NCBI GenBank assembly: GCA_011772425.1
Contig: WVZO01000045.1
Coordinates: 1-52,037 of the forward strand
Direction of reading: 5' to 3'
DNA length: 52,037 nt
Origin: Candidatus Aminicenantota bacterium
GTDB lineage: Bacteria > Acidobacteriota > Aminicenantia > UBA2199
Part shown: positions 34,565-44,667 of the stretch, piece after piece
Numbering within the stretch: position 1 is the first letter of the stretch
How the letters are laid out: every line of letters starts with the position of its first letter
Translations under genes and position numbers: made by a program
Notes under the pieces: model-generated
The model's database searches: none
What the model saw: only the letters and a program-made list of their open reading frames with translations
What the model was told of the DNA's origin: nothing

Positions 34565-36538
34565 ATGACCAGTATGAAGGGGTATACCGGTAAGATTCTT
34601 TCTGTTGACCTGACTGAGGGACGCTGTGTTGAAGAACATGTGCCGGAGGATACTTACTATGATTATCTTTCCGGCATCGGACTTGCGGCCAGGTTATTGT
34701 ATGAAAGAATACCTGCAGGCGCTGATCCATTGGGACCGGACAATATACTGGCATTCATGTCCGGGCTGCTCACCGGAACCGGCAGTCTTTTTACCGGCAG
34801 ATGGATGGTGGCGGCCAAATCCCCCCTGACCGGTACATGGGGAGAAGCCAATTGCGGCGGCAATTTGTCCCCCGCCATCAAACAGTGCGGTTATGACGGG
34901 ATATTGATTTCAGGCACCAGTAAGACACCTGTATATCTTCATATCGGCGATAAAGGTGCACAAATTCTTCCGGCAGATGATCTCTGGGGAAAAGATGCCA
35001 TTCATACGGAGGAGATTCTTATATCCAGGCGCCAGGGGAAGAAGCGGCCAGCAGTGGCTTGCATTGGAACCGCCGGGGAAAAATTGTCTTTAATTTCCGG
35101 TATTTGTAATGACAAAGGGCGCATCGCAGCCCGTTCCGGGCTGGGGGCGGTTATGGGTGCAAAGCGGCTGAAGGCAGTGGTACTGGAAGGGACCCAATCC
35201 ATTGGTGCGACAGACCGCGCAGAGATGAAGAGACTGAGCAAAATGTGCAGGAAACGGTCACGGGGATTACCATTGCCTGGTGGAAAGATGCTTCTTTTAT
35301 TTGGGTGGCTGCTGGGGAAAATGAAGTTCGCACCGCTTATGCCTGGAAAGTTATTTGCTTCTGCGTTTGAGAAGTGGGGAACCCCAAGCCTGAACCAGTA
35401 TTACGTGGAACTGGGAGATTCGCCCATTCAGAACTGGAAAGGAACCAGTAAAGACTATCCCGCAAAGCTGTCCAATCATATGAGTCCGGACAGGGTGATG
35501 GCACGGGTGAAAAAGAAATACCACTGCTACTCCTGTCCCATGGGTTGCGGCGGTCGAAGTGAAATTGAAATCAAAGGAGAATGGAAAGAAACCCATAAAC
35601 CGGAATATGAAACTACCATTGCCTTTGGTGGCCTCCTCCTGAATACGGACCTGGACAGTATTTTTTATATCAATGAATTACTTAATCGTGCGGGAATGGA
35701 TACCATATCTGCCGGAGCAGTGGTCGCTTTTGCCATGGAGTGTTTTGAACAGGGAATCATAACCCGGGAAGATGCGGGTGGTATCGACCTGACATGGGGG
35801 AATACGGAAGGGATTGTTGCCCTGGTGGAGTTAATGGTTAAACGTGAGGGGATCGGCGATATCCTTGCCGATGGGGTAAACAAGGCAGCGGAAAAAATAG
35901 GAAAGGGAAGCAGTGCCTTTGCCATAACAGCGGGTGGACAGGAGCTTCCCATGCATGATCCCCGCAATGACCCGGGTTATGGTCTTCATGCCAGTGTAGA
36001 ACCTGTACCGGGCAGGCATGTCTTTGGCGCCCAGCAGTATTATGAACTCTTCGCCCTCTGGAAAAAGCTCAAAAGACTACCCAGGGTTAAACCACTGATA
36101 TCGGTCAAAAGTAAGTTTGTAGCTGACAGGAAAAAGGCTATATGTGCTGCTGCCAACAGCTGTTTCAGCCAGTTCTTCAACGGTGCGGGACTATGCCTTT
36201 TCGGTGCGCTTATCGGTGTGCACCGGGTCCCCATATTTGCATGGATGAATGCAGCCACCGGCTGGAACCGAAGCCCTGAAGAGTATATGGAAGTGGGCCG
36301 CAGAATTCAGACCCTTAAACAGCTATTCAATATAAAACACAATATTGATCCCATCTCACTTAAAGCCAATCCCAGGTCAATCGGAGACCCACCGCAGACC
36401 AAAGGGCCGAACAAGGGACGCTCCTTTGACCTGGAAAAAATGATGCGAGACTACTGGCAGGAGATCGGCTGGGACCGGGACACCGGGAAACCCACGCCAA
36501 AAACCATTGAAGAACTGGGACTGAAGGAATTAAGGTAA
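34565..36538 (+). CDS. Aldehyde:ferredoxin oxidoreductase family (tungsten enzyme)
   Basis: 657 residues from ATG 34565 (an ATG at 34574 is an alternative; M-K-G-Y-T-G-K is the usual family start). The N-terminal domain has GYTGKILSVDLTEGR and SLFTGRWMVAAKSPLTGTW (bis-pterin binding in AOR). The 4Fe-4S ligands are C321-x2-C324-x3-C328 (HCYSCPMGC) and C544 (GAGLC), matching the AOR pattern. The family oxidises aldehydes to acids with ferredoxin, using a tungstopterin. Amino-acid fermenters use it on aldehydes formed from 2-keto acids, which fits the surrounding peptidases. No MoaD or cofactor genes are in the window. Cytoplasmic. Confidence 0.92.
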   Translation: MTSMKGYTGKILSVDLTEGRCVEEHVPEDTYYDYLSGIGLAARLLYERIPAGADPLGPDNILAFMSGLLTGTGSLFTGRWMVAAKSPLTGTWGEANCGGNLSPAIKQCGYDGILISGTSKTPVYLHIGDKGAQILPADDLWGKDAIHTEEILISRRQGKKRPAVACIGTAGEKLSLISGICNDKGRIAARSGLGAVMGAKRLKAVVLEGTQSIGATDRAEMKRLSKMCRKRSRGLPLPGGKMLLLFGWLLGKMKFAPLMPGKLFASAFEKWGTPSLNQYYVELGDSPIQNWKGTSKDYPAKLSNHMSPDRVMARVKKKYHCYSCPMGCGGRSEIEIKGEWKETHKPEYETTIAFGGLLLNTDLDSIFYINELLNRAGMDTISAGAVVAFAMECFEQGIITREDAGGIDLTWGNTEGIVALVELMVKREGIGDILADGVNKAAEKIGKGSSAFAITAGGQELPMHDPRNDPGYGLHASVEPVPGRHVFGAQQYYELFALWKKLKRLPRVKPLISVKSKFVADRKKAICAAANSCFSQFFNGAGLCLFGALIGVHRVPIFAWMNAATGWNRSPEEYMEVGRRIQTLKQLFNIKHNIDPISLKANPRSIGDPPQTKGPNKGRSFDLEKMMRDYWQEIGWDRDTGKPTPKTIEELGLKELR

Positions 36539-36550
36539 CCGCGAAGGCAT

Positions 36551-39500
36551 TTACAATTTAACAGGTTCCAATAATTCCTGGATGGAGCGGTTGAGGGTGG
36601 TAATGTTTACCGGTTTGATGAGGAGTTTTTTGATACCCGATTGTTTAAGTGTGTTGGCGCTCACATCGCTAATATTTCCCGTATAAAGAATAAATGGTAT
36701 GTCAGGCCGTATCGCCAGTATTTCTTCAGCCAGTTGGAGACCGGATAATCCCGGCATGGTATAGTCGGCAATAACGATATCAAAGGATTCTGCCCGTTCG
36801 CGGAAAATTTCAAGTGTCTTTAAACTGCTGGTTTCTGCGGTTACGCTGTATCCCACACGCTCCAGCCACTCTTTATACATGTTCACAATCATTTCTTCAT
36901 CGTCCACCAGTAGAATATCTCCTTTCTTCTCTCTCTTGCTCTTCTTTTTCTCAAGTTGGATGATTTCCTCTATGTCTTTTGCTGGCATAGAGGGAAAATA
37001 AACCTTTATGGTAGTTCCTTTTCCCGGCTGGCTGTCCACCATGACAGCCCCTCCATGTCTATCCACGATGCCGTGAACCACTGAGAGGCCCAGGCCTGTT
37101 CCTTCTCCCACGTCTTTGGTGGTGAAAAAAGGCTCGAAGATATGCGTCAGGGTTTCCCGGTCCATACCCTTGCCAGTATCTGTAACCCGGAGCACGGCAT
37201 AGGTATCCTGTTTTAGTTTGGGGTGTTGTTTGGCTGTTTTTTCGTCGATTACAACGCAGTCCAGTGCGATATAAAGGGTGCCGCCCTCCGGCTGCATGGC
37301 ATGGGCTGCATTGGTACAGAGATTGATCAGCACCTGTCCCAATTGAGTGCGATCACCGAATACCGTTCCCGAGTCAGGATTCAGGTCCAAATCAAACACA
37401 ATGGATGACGGTGTCGATGCCCTCAGTAACGATATGGTGTTTTTAATGACGCTGTAAATATCAACCATTTCAAACATCTGTTCGCTTTTGCGGCTGAAGG
37501 TAAGAATTTGTTTCACCAGCTCTTTGGCCCGGTAGGAAGAACTCAAGATGTTTTTTAAATACTTATGCACCGGGTTGTCCTCAGGGATATCTTCTATTGC
37601 CATTTCCGTATACCCGATTAATGGGGTGAGAATATTGTTGAAATCATGGGCAATGCCTCCGGCTAACGTCCCAATGGTTTCGAGTTTTTGAGCCTGGTGC
37701 AGTTCTCCCTCCAGTTTTATTTTTTCTTCAGCCCAGCGTTTGTGTTCGGTTAAATCATGTAACACTACCGTAAAGATTTCTGCTCCTTCTATATCTGCTC
37801 CCATGTGGTTGGTGGCACTCACTGCGAATTCCAGGGGAAACAGTTCTCCTTGTTTTTGTTTTCCCATGAATTCATATTCCACCCCTAGTGGTTTTTGTTT
37901 GCCCGAAGCCATATAATGTCCTAGGAAACCCATTGGCTGGTCAGGGTCTGGTTGATGCAGCAGGATATGATCCGGTTTGCCAATAATTTCTTCCCTTGGG
38001 TATCTAAACATGTCTTCGGCTGCATCATTAAAGGATAGGATTTTTCCTTCCGGGTTCAGTGTCAGGATGCCTTCGGCAGCGGTTTCCAGGATGGATTGAT
38101 TCAATGCCAGGAGTTTATCTTTTGCTTTATCCGCTTCATGCCAGCCCTTTTTGGCTTCATCCAGGGATTGAACCATATGGTTAAAGGAGGCGGTGAGAAA
38201 ACCGATTTCATCGTTGTACCGGACCGGTACCGCGCCGGACCAGCGGCCATGTTTTACTGCTTTCACACCTTCCAGTAATGATTGCAGCGGTTTCACCAGG
38301 ACGCTTTTAAAGAAAAACGGGAAAACCAGGAGAATAATGGAGGCAGCCAATACTAGCATGATGGCGAGAGGCAGCATGCGGTGATGGATATAACGCCGAT
38401 AGTCAGTAAAAAAATTCTCAAAAACCGTTGGTGCAGCCGCTACAGCAGAAATGGAAAAGGGCAGGTCCTGTGAAAAGTGAATACGTGCTGCCTCGGAGAG
38501 ACCATTACCGGAAAAAATCCCGGCCAGTTTCGGACGGCAGCCCCGGATATTTCGGTAATTAAATTCTATCGACCCATCCCTGGATAGAACCAATTGCAGG
38601 GTTCGAGGGACCCCGGTTTCTTTTTCCACCATGTTGGCCCAGGTAATGGTGAGTTTTCCGGATCCAGGTTCGTTTTTGTGAAAAATCCCGTTTTTTGTTT
38701 TTTCATTTTTACTTGTATTCTCATTGGCATCCGTATCAACGTTTAAATCAAGCCACATGGGGGCAATGCCGATGTGTCGGTTGGCCCAGAAGGCCTCTTT
38801 ATACAGTGGGCTGTCAAAGGTTACCAGACCGTCTTTGTGGATATGGATGCGTTTCCAGTGTTTTCCCCTGAAGGGAAACGCGAATTCCAGGTCCAGGGTG
38901 ATATTTTCTCCATCTTCCGGCACCAGTTTTTGTCCCTGTTCCCATTGTGAATCGAATCGGGTAGGTAATTGGAGCACTTCCATGCCGCTTTGAGTCGGTT
39001 GAAAACGGATGGTTTGCTCCTGGTTAATTAAATTGGCGTATTGGTATGCTTTTTTCCAGAGGGGTTGGAACACCTGTCCCACTGTTCCCAGTAAAGCCAG
39101 GACAACAATCAGTGAAGCTCCCACTAATTTTATCATAAACGTGCTGGATTCCGGAGCATAATTTAAATAGAGCATCATTATGGTAAAGTAAAATAGCATA
39201 ATCGCAACCAGGATGATAAAATCCACGATTGCATCTGAAAAGATTCCTAAATGTCGGAGGAATATGAAGAGTATAGTTCCGAAAGGTGTGGCCAGGAGGA
39301 GGGCAAAGGCACGGCTGGTCCTGGCCGGTTTGCCTTTGGGTTTTAAGAGTTTCCCAACCAGGCTGCGGTTTGTGGTTTCTTCTTCCGATAATTGTAGTGT
39401 CCGTCTTAAGAGTACCAGGATTGCCCAGGAAAGCCCGATTATAACTGCCAGTGATGCAAAAAGATACGCTGACATGGGATTCGGGGGCTGAGGGTGGTCT

Positions 39501-39895
39501 GCTGAAATTGATGTAGATGAATTTACATGCAGTTGATAGCCGAACAGTGCTGCTGCCACCAGGGTGGCGAGGATTGACAGACCTATAACCACTTTGGCTT
39601 CTACTCGCTGATGCTGCCAGGGTTGCGGAAATGTGTAAGCGAATTTCAATATCAGAACAAGCGAAACCTGGAAGGAAATATACTGGGACGGTCGAAACCA
39701 AAATTGTGCGGCTTCAGGTAAAATAGTATAGATAAATAAGGTAATGAAGTAAAGGGTTAACCCCATAAATAGAAAGATCACCAGCCAGGTAAGTTTGGAT
39801 TTATCTTTGAGTTTCAAGAGATTGAATAGCAGGATCAGGGATAATATAATATAAGCTGAAATAAAGACGGCCTGATAGTTTAAATACAGCGGCAT
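36551..39895 (-). CDS. Membrane hybrid sensor histidine kinase / response regulator
   Basis: 1114 residues from the ATG at 39895 (AGGAGG five bases upstream; the frame is open to 39916). About seven N-terminal helices (1-280) are followed by an exposed domain (about 300-480) with [20 protein letters not shown], then IAPMWLDLN and [13 protein letters not shown], which resembles nidogen-like domains. A further helix leads to HAMP (about 520-570) and PAS (about 590-715; [14 protein letters not shown]). The kinase has H750 in GGIAHDFNN (NtrB/hybrid-type H-box), N-box [12 protein letters not shown] and G-boxes ending [13 protein letters not shown]. The C-terminal receiver has DD in LLVDDEE, the phosphoacceptor D1044 in IADYTMPG and a conserved K in LIKP. 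No separate regulator is adjacent. It converges with AOR, 12 bases apart. Confidence 0.9.
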   Translation of the reverse strand: MPLYLNYQAVFISAYIILSLILLFNLLKLKDKSKLTWLVIFLFMGLTLYFITLFIYTILPEAAQFWFRPSQYISFQVSLVLILKFAYTFPQPWQHQRVEAKVVIGLSILATLVAAALFGYQLHVNSSTSISADHPQPPNPMSAYLFASLAVIIGLSWAILVLLRRTLQLSEEETTNRSLVGKLLKPKGKPARTSRAFALLLATPFGTILFIFLRHLGIFSDAIVDFIILVAIMLFYFTIMMLYLNYAPESSTFMIKLVGASLIVVLALLGTVGQVFQPLWKKAYQYANLINQEQTIRFQPTQSGMEVLQLPTRFDSQWEQGQKLVPEDGENITLDLEFAFPFRGKHWKRIHIHKDGLVTFDSPLYKEAFWANRHIGIAPMWLDLNVDTDANENTSKNEKTKNGIFHKNEPGSGKLTITWANMVEKETGVPRTLQLVLSRDGSIEFNYRNIRGCRPKLAGIFSGNGLSEAARIHFSQDLPFSISAVAAAPTVFENFFTDYRRYIHHRMLPLAIMLVLAASIILLVFPFFFKSVLVKPLQSLLEGVKAVKHGRWSGAVPVRYNDEIGFLTASFNHMVQSLDEAKKGWHEADKAKDKLLALNQSILETAAEGILTLNPEGKILSFNDAAEDMFRYPREEIIGKPDHILLHQPDPDQPMGFLGHYMASGKQKPLGVEYEFMGKQKQGELFPLEFAVSATNHMGADIEGAEIFTVVLHDLTEHKRWAEEKIKLEGELHQAQKLETIGTLAGGIAHDFNNILTPLIGYTEMAIEDIPEDNPVHKYLKNILSSSYRAKELVKQILTFSRKSEQMFEMVDIYSVIKNTISLLRASTPSSIVFDLDLNPDSGTVFGDRTQLGQVLINLCTNAAHAMQPEGGTLYIALDCVVIDEKTAKQHPKLKQDTYAVLRVTDTGKGMDRETLTHIFEPFFTTKDVGEGTGLGLSVVHGIVDRHGGAVMVDSQPGKGTTIKVYFPSMPAKDIEEIIQLEKKKSKREKKGDILLVDDEEMIVNMYKEWLERVGYSVTAETSSLKTLEIFRERAESFDIVIADYTMPGLSGLQLAEEILAIRPDIPFILYTGNISDVSANTLKQSGIKKLLIKPVNITTLNRSIQELLEPVKL

Positions 39896-40030
39896 TAAAG
39901 CCTCCTGGGTAAGCATTGATTTTCACCAATGATACAAATACACTCCATTTTTGTCACCATTATATTTTAATGGAAATTCCCTGGAATTTCAATAAAAACT
40001 TTTTGTCTTCAGCTCAGTAATTCTAAGTTT

Positions 40031-40059
40031 TACCACGAAGGCACGAAGGTCACGAAGGA
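40031..40059. repeat. CCACGAAG-type short tandem repeat
   Basis: TACCACGAAGGCACGAAGGT followed by CACGAAGGA: three degenerate units in the gap between the histidine kinase and the tricorn-type gene. Confidence 0.7.
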
Positions 40060-40079
40060 AAAAAGTAAAAAAAGGCATG

Positions 40080-43000
40080 TCACTTTTTTTTCTTCATGCT
40101 TTTATCTGGGGCTGGCGGCGGAAGGGGTATATGCGTTTCGCCTTCCTTTAACTCTTCGAGTATAACTTCTATCGCTTTGTTCAACTGTTCATCGATGCCG
40201 GCAAATTCGTTTGCCGGGTCATTGTCCACCACGATGTCCGGATCCACCCCATGTCCCTCGATGATCCATTCCTTTCCTTCCAGGTCATAAGCAGCCTGGA
40301 CCGGGATATATAATGTGCCGCCGTCCGGTAAAGTGAGAGGAGTTCCTACTGCAATTGCCCCGCCCCAGGTGCATTTGCCGATGAGTTTTCCCACTTTGTG
40401 TTTTTTAAACCGGTAGGCAAAAAAGTCACCGTCAGAACCGGCAAATTCATCGATCAGGCATACTTTAGGGCCAGTCATCATTCCCAGGGGATTTACGTTG
40501 GGTTGTGTATGCCTGTATATATCCAGCGATAAAATTTCGCGGCGCAGCCGCTCAATGATCAATTCGGAAAAATAACCGCCCCCGTTGCCGCGTTCATCGA
40601 TAATAAGGGCCTTTTTGTGCAACTGGGGATAATAGGACCGGAAAAAATGGCTTAACCCCCCGGGCATCATATCAGGGATATGAATATATCCCACTTTTCC
40701 CCCGGTGGCTTTATGGACGGTTTCGATATTGTTTTGCACCCAGTTATAATAATACAGGGGGGCTTCGTTCCCGATGGGGACCACCACCACTTCCCGGGTT
40801 CCCTTTGCTGAGGGAATGGTATTAAGGGTCAGCCGGACCTGCTTACCCACGGTATTGACAAGCGCTTTGTAAATGTTTCTCATGGTGGAGGTGGGGGTTC
40901 CGTTGACAGCGATAATATAATCCCCTTCGCCAGCGTTCACGCCAATGGCGGTTAAGGGTGATACCAGTTCTTTGTTCCAATTCTCCCCGTTTAGTATCCT
41001 GGCAATGCGATAATAACCGGTTTTTGCGTCTCTTTCCAGCCTGGCACCCAGGAGCCCGGTTTTAATTTTCTTTATCTCCGGGTGGTCACCATCCCCCACA
41101 TAAGCATGCCCGGCGTTCAATTCCCCGATCATTTCACCGATAATATAGGTAAGATCATTCCTGTGATTCACATACTCCAAAAGCGGTTCATACCGCTTTC
41201 TCATTTTTTCCCAGTTTATCCCGTGCATGTTGGGGACATAAAAGAAATCCCGCATCTGGCGCCAACATTCAAGGAATATATTCTTCCATTCGCTCTCCAG
41301 GCCCAGGTCCATGTTCATATGTTTTAGATTCAATGTCTTCTTGATTTTCAGCCTGGATACGGGAAGATCGATGATCGAGTAGTAATCGGCTTTTGAGATC
41401 AGCATTTTCTTAAGGTTGGCAGAAATTTTAAAACCGTTTACCTGGCCAAAATTCCTTTCTTTTGGTTTTTCAAGATCAAACATCAGCAGTACCGGATTCT
41501 TATCCCTGCTGCCCTGTCTTAAATAATACAATTTATTCTTTGCCGGGGAAAGACTCATATAGCGGGCCGGTTTTATTGGCAGACCGATGACCCGGCTGCT
41601 TATTCCCTCCGTGTCAATGTTAAGCACGGGTACGGACATGTTATCGCTTTTGAGTCTGAAAGGTGAAGGGGGGGCTTTTGAAAGGGTTACCAGGTATATT
41701 CGTGCGGTATCCTGGAATATAAAATTAAATTCCGGTTCTATTACTTCTGTGGGTGTGAAATCGCGGTGGGAGACAAAGAAGAGGTATTTACCGCAGGGAC
41801 TGAATACCGGGTAATAGGAGCTGTACCAACCAGCGGTGACATCATAATTTTTTCTTTTTTCCAGGGAGTAGAGGTAAATTTTCCCAAGCCCGCAGTCAAT
41901 AAAAGCGTCGTAAGTCATCCAATGGATTTCTATTTTGCTGTAGGCGATCCAGAGGCTGTCCGGGGACCAGTTAAAGTCCCTGATTGCCGTATATTTTGCC
42001 CTGGTTACATCAATGATGTTTTTTTTATTTATATCTACTACCCTTAAGCGTAATTTATTATCGGACCAGAGGATTTTTTTGCTGTCCGGGGACCATTTGA
42101 TTTCATATATATAGGCGTCACCGTCCGTGGTTATGGGAATGGGTTTTGAACTCCCGTACCGGGGTATGATATAAATTTCGTTTTCTCCGTCCAGGTCTGA
42201 GACAAAGGCAATCCATTTTCCATCTGGGGACCATTGGGGATTTCTCTCATGAACGCCAGGGGTATTGGTAAGGTTCCGGGTATTCCTGGATTTTGGCGGG
42301 ACAGTGAAGATTTCTCCCCTGGCGTTAAACAGGGCGCGTTTCCCTCCCGGTGAGATGTCGTAACCGGTGATATACTTACTGACATTTCTTTTACCTCCTC
42401 CTGCAGGGGACCGGTTTTCGCGGATAATGATTTTCAATTTCCTTAGTTTTTCGGTTTTGGTATGAAACAGGTATATCCAGCCACCGTTTTCAAAAGCGAT
42501 TTTTTCTTTTCCCAGGGAGGGAAATTTAATGTCGAATTCTTTAAAATCAGTTAATTGCCTGGTTTTACCTGTTTGGGTATCGTATACGTAGAGGTTCATC
42601 CGTTCGAAGGGGCCGCGGTCGGAGAGGAAATATATATTATTGTCTTTCCACATGGGGATAACATCCTGGGCAGGGTGGCGGGTGATATTTTCGGTTTTTT
42701 TGCTATTAAAATCATAGACCCAGATATCGTCAGTCTGTCCGCCGCGATAGCGTTTCCAGGTCCTGAATTCCCTGAATATCCTGTTATAGGCCAGTTGGGT
42801 ATTGTCCGGGGAGAAGGAGCAAAAACCTCCCCGGGGAAGCGGAAGCTGCCGGTGTAAATCGCCGTGGACAGTAGTGAGAAACAATTGGCCGTTAAGGGCA
42901 TACATGCGGGAGCGGAAAACAATGTGAAGATTGTCATGTTTCCAGCCCATGACAATATTATTGGGTCCTATCCTGTCGGAAACGTCATCGCGGGGAATAT

Positions 43001-43337
43001 TGGCTGTATAGGTCAATCGTTTGGGTATTCCTCCTCTGGCATCCATGAGATAGACTTCGGTATTACCGTCATACTGTGCAGTAAAGGCGATGTGTTTCCC
43101 GTCAGGGGAGAACCTGGGAAACATCTCGAAGCCTTTATGGTGGGTTAGTTTACGTGCAACCTGTGCCGCCTGGTTTTTGCTGTTGTCATGGATATCTACG
43201 GTATAGAGGTCGCCGGCATATGTAAATACCACCTGGTTTTCGTGCACTGCGGGAAATCTCAGCAGCCGTGTTTCTGTTTTTGCCATCAAGAATGCTGTGA
43301 AAAAGAGTGTTAGAAAGGCATATAAAATTATTTTCAT
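40080..43337 (-). CDS. Secreted tricorn-type S41 protease
   Basis: 1085 residues, ATG at 43337 with AGGGAAAA upstream. Signal peptide to about residue 20. Two propeller regions occupy about 25-660 (FPRFSPDGKHIAFTAQYDGN; NPQWSPDGKWIAFVSDLDGE; WSPDSKKILWSDNK). The helical C1 part is about 690-770 (MRDFFYVPNMHGINWEKMRK is typical of tricorn homologues), then a PDZ domain (about 790-870) and the S41 core with DERGNGGGYFSE and the nucleophile S968 in EFAGSDGDFF. The protein ends in a lysine run. Archaeal tricorn degrades proteasome products; bacterial secreted homologues digest oligopeptides outside. It fits a peptidolytic lifestyle with S9, M14 and M20. Confidence 0.92.
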   Translation of the reverse strand: MKIILYAFLTLFFTAFLMAKTETRLLRFPAVHENQVVFTYAGDLYTVDIHDNSKNQAAQVARKLTHHKGFEMFPRFSPDGKHIAFTAQYDGNTEVYLMDARGGIPKRLTYTANIPRDDVSDRIGPNNIVMGWKHDNLHIVFRSRMYALNGQLFLTTVHGDLHRQLPLPRGGFCSFSPDNTQLAYNRIFREFRTWKRYRGGQTDDIWVYDFNSKKTENITRHPAQDVIPMWKDNNIYFLSDRGPFERMNLYVYDTQTGKTRQLTDFKEFDIKFPSLGKEKIAFENGGWIYLFHTKTEKLRKLKIIIRENRSPAGGGKRNVSKYITGYDISPGGKRALFNARGEIFTVPPKSRNTRNLTNTPGVHERNPQWSPDGKWIAFVSDLDGENEIYIIPRYGSSKPIPITTDGDAYIYEIKWSPDSKKILWSDNKLRLRVVDINKKNIIDVTRAKYTAIRDFNWSPDSLWIAYSKIEIHWMTYDAFIDCGLGKIYLYSLEKRKNYDVTAGWYSSYYPVFSPCGKYLFFVSHRDFTPTEVIEPEFNFIFQDTARIYLVTLSKAPPSPFRLKSDNMSVPVLNIDTEGISSRVIGLPIKPARYMSLSPAKNKLYYLRQGSRDKNPVLLMFDLEKPKERNFGQVNGFKISANLKKMLISKADYYSIIDLPVSRLKIKKTLNLKHMNMDLGLESEWKNIFLECWRQMRDFFYVPNMHGINWEKMRKRYEPLLEYVNHRNDLTYIIGEMIGELNAGHAYVGDGDHPEIKKIKTGLLGARLERDAKTGYYRIARILNGENWNKELVSPLTAIGVNAGEGDYIIAVNGTPTSTMRNIYKALVNTVGKQVRLTLNTIPSAKGTREVVVVPIGNEAPLYYYNWVQNNIETVHKATGGKVGYIHIPDMMPGGLSHFFRSYYPQLHKKALIIDERGNGGGYFSELIIERLRREILSLDIYRHTQPNVNPLGMMTGPKVCLIDEFAGSDGDFFAYRFKKHKVGKLIGKCTWGGAIAVGTPLTLPDGGTLYIPVQAAYDLEGKEWIIEGHGVDPDIVVDNDPANEFAGIDEQLNKAIEVILEELKEGETHIPLPPPAPDKSMKKKK

Positions 43338-43457
43338 TTTAATTTTCCCTATTTTAATGAAAGTATTATGACAAAGTATTATAACATAGAGGGAATATTT
43401 TAAAAAATATAACGGTCAAACCTATTGGAATATCACTGAGACGGATGAGAATAAACA

Positions 43458-43523
43458 AAAGCTTTTGCGGGGGTCCAGGGGGCAGTTTTCTCGAAAAGAG
43501 CCCCCTGGCCGTCGGAGACAATA
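43458..43523. repeat. Dispersed GC-rich hairpin repeat, copy 4 of 5
   Basis: CCAGGGGGC (43475-43483) pairs with GCCCCCTGG (43500-43508); loop AGTTTTCTCGAAAAGA. Preceded by AAAAGCTTTTGCGG as in copy 1. It lies upstream of the tricorn-type gene, so termination of that gene is not its role. Confidence 0.8.
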
Positions 43524-43533
43524 AAAAAGGGGA

Positions 43534-43607
43534 AACCACAGATTACACAGATTACGCAGATTTTATTATATTTTTTTTAATCTGTGTAAATCTGTGTAAT
43601 CTGTGGT
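43534..43607. repeat. ACAGATTAC-type inverted repeat hairpin
   Basis: ACCACAGATTACACAGATTA, then CGCAGATT on the left, faces AATCTGTGTAAATCTGTGTA and ATCTGTGGT on the right across an AT-rich loop. It forms a long near-perfect hairpin directly before the 21-bp array. Confidence 0.75.
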
Positions 43608-44069
43608 TTTTTTCACAGAAGTTCGGGGTTACAATTTTGAAGTAATTTTTTACAAAATCGTAAAAAAATTCTACAAAATTGTAAAAAAGAGCTTCAAAAT
43701 TGTTTAATCCTACTACAATAATGAAGCTAAAAATTACAATTTTGAAGTAATGCACAACATATTTGAAGTAAAAATTTCAAAAGTGTTAAGTCTTGTCAAC
43801 ATAAATGAAGTTCAGGGTTACATTTTTGAAGTAATTTACTTCAAAATTGTAAAAAAAAGCTTCAAAAATGTGAAACGGAATTACAAGTTTGAAGTAATTT
43901 ACTTCAAAGTTGAAGCAAAAAGCTTCAAAAATGAAGCTCAGGATTACAATCTTGAAGTAATTTACTTCAAAGTTGAAGTATAAAGCTTCAAGATTGTAGT
44001 AAAAAGCTTCAAAGTTGTTAGATTTATCTGCAAAATTGAAGCTCGAAGCTGCAAACATGTTACATTTTG
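43608..44069. repeat. 21-bp tandem array, 21 units plus a partial one (array A)
   Basis: Units start at 43629 and every 21 bp up to 44049 (441 bp in all; only one pair of compensating 1-bp shifts near 43775). A degenerate extra unit precedes at 43608. Typical units are CTTCAAAGTTGAAGCAAAAAG and TTACAATCTTGAAGTAATTTA. In the middle a 63-bp (three-unit) higher-order repeat is clear (43818, 43881, 43944). The core CTTCAAAnTTGAAG is a dyad, and unit junctions give the perfect palindrome GAAGTAATTTACTTC. Both strands have open heptapeptide frames, but no ribosome-binding site precedes them, so I treat it as non-coding. Confidence 0.85.
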
Positions 44070-44093
44070 ATTCATTGATTGAGGCGCCCTGGT

Positions 44094-44218
44094 TAAGCTT
44101 CTTCGAAGCTTAAAAACTCAGATGGTGAGAGGTTGAGAGGGTAAGAGGTTGAGAAAACTAAAAAATTTTTTCCTTTGAGCTCTCTCTCAACTTCTTATCT
44201 TCTTAACTTCTCAACTTC
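44094..44218. repeat. Hairpin and GAGGTTGAGA inverted repeats
   Basis: TAAGCTTC-TTC-GAAGCTTA (44094-44112) is a tight hairpin with an 8-bp stem. GAGAGGTTGAGAGGGTAAGA and on (44126-44155) is inverted as CTCAACTTCTTATCTTCTTA and on (44183-44218), again in heptamer-like units. Confidence 0.65.
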
Positions 44219-44376
44219 TAATCCTAGCTTGCGATGTGCATTCTGACGCGAACCGGTTCCATGATTTTTACCAGGAAGTTGTTGATGGTTGATTTTTTGG
44301 AGAAAAAGGTTTATATTAATGCTGTAAAAAACAAGATGTCATGCGAAAAACCTTTTAAAATATACAGGAGGAAAAA

Positions 44377-44667
44377 ATGACAGCCTCTGAATTACGAACC
44401 AGGGTTATTAACGAAATAGAATTTGTTCCCGACGAGCAATTAGTACCGCTTTATGTGTTTATCCATTATTTTCGGCTTGGATTGGAAAAAGAGCAGGAAG
44501 CTGGGGGGGAAGATATTATGGAATTTGCCGGATGTTGGAAAGATATGGCCGATGAAGATTTTCAAGAATTCCTGGCAGAAATTGAACAGAGGCGGCATCG
44601 CCCTTTTTACTTTAGGCAGCATATCGGACAATCTCTAATTCAGCGGTTGGATTCACTCCTGCCATAA
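44377..44667 (+). CDS. Antitoxin-like small protein with abnormal C-terminus
   Basis: 96 residues, ATG after AGGAGG. The opening (MTASELRTRVINEIEFVPDE) and the EFAGCWKDMADEDFQEFLAEI segment are typical of short antitoxin-like proteins found next to PIN-domain toxins; such proteins normally end shortly after an EIxQRR segment. Here the frame continues past QRRHRPF into about 22 residues that read the reverse strand of the YgiT-type gene's 3' end (56-bp overlap at 44612-44667). No toxin follows on the same strand. I suspect the original end and its toxin were lost by rearrangement. Confidence 0.5.
   Translation: MTASELRTRVINEIEFVPDEQLVPLYVFIHYFRLGLEKEQEAGGEDIMEFAGCWKDMADEDFQEFLAEIEQRRHRPFYFRQHIGQSLIQRLDSLLP

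Noticed and set aside
43750-44058. Repeat proteins on either strand of array A (77 and 90 residues)
   Set aside because: Both frames are open only because the unit is seven codons long. No ribosome-binding site precedes either start, and the AT-rich repeat explains the composition.
43608-44069. CRISPR array
   Set aside because: Units are contiguous without unique spacers, the period is 21 bp and no cas genes are in the window.
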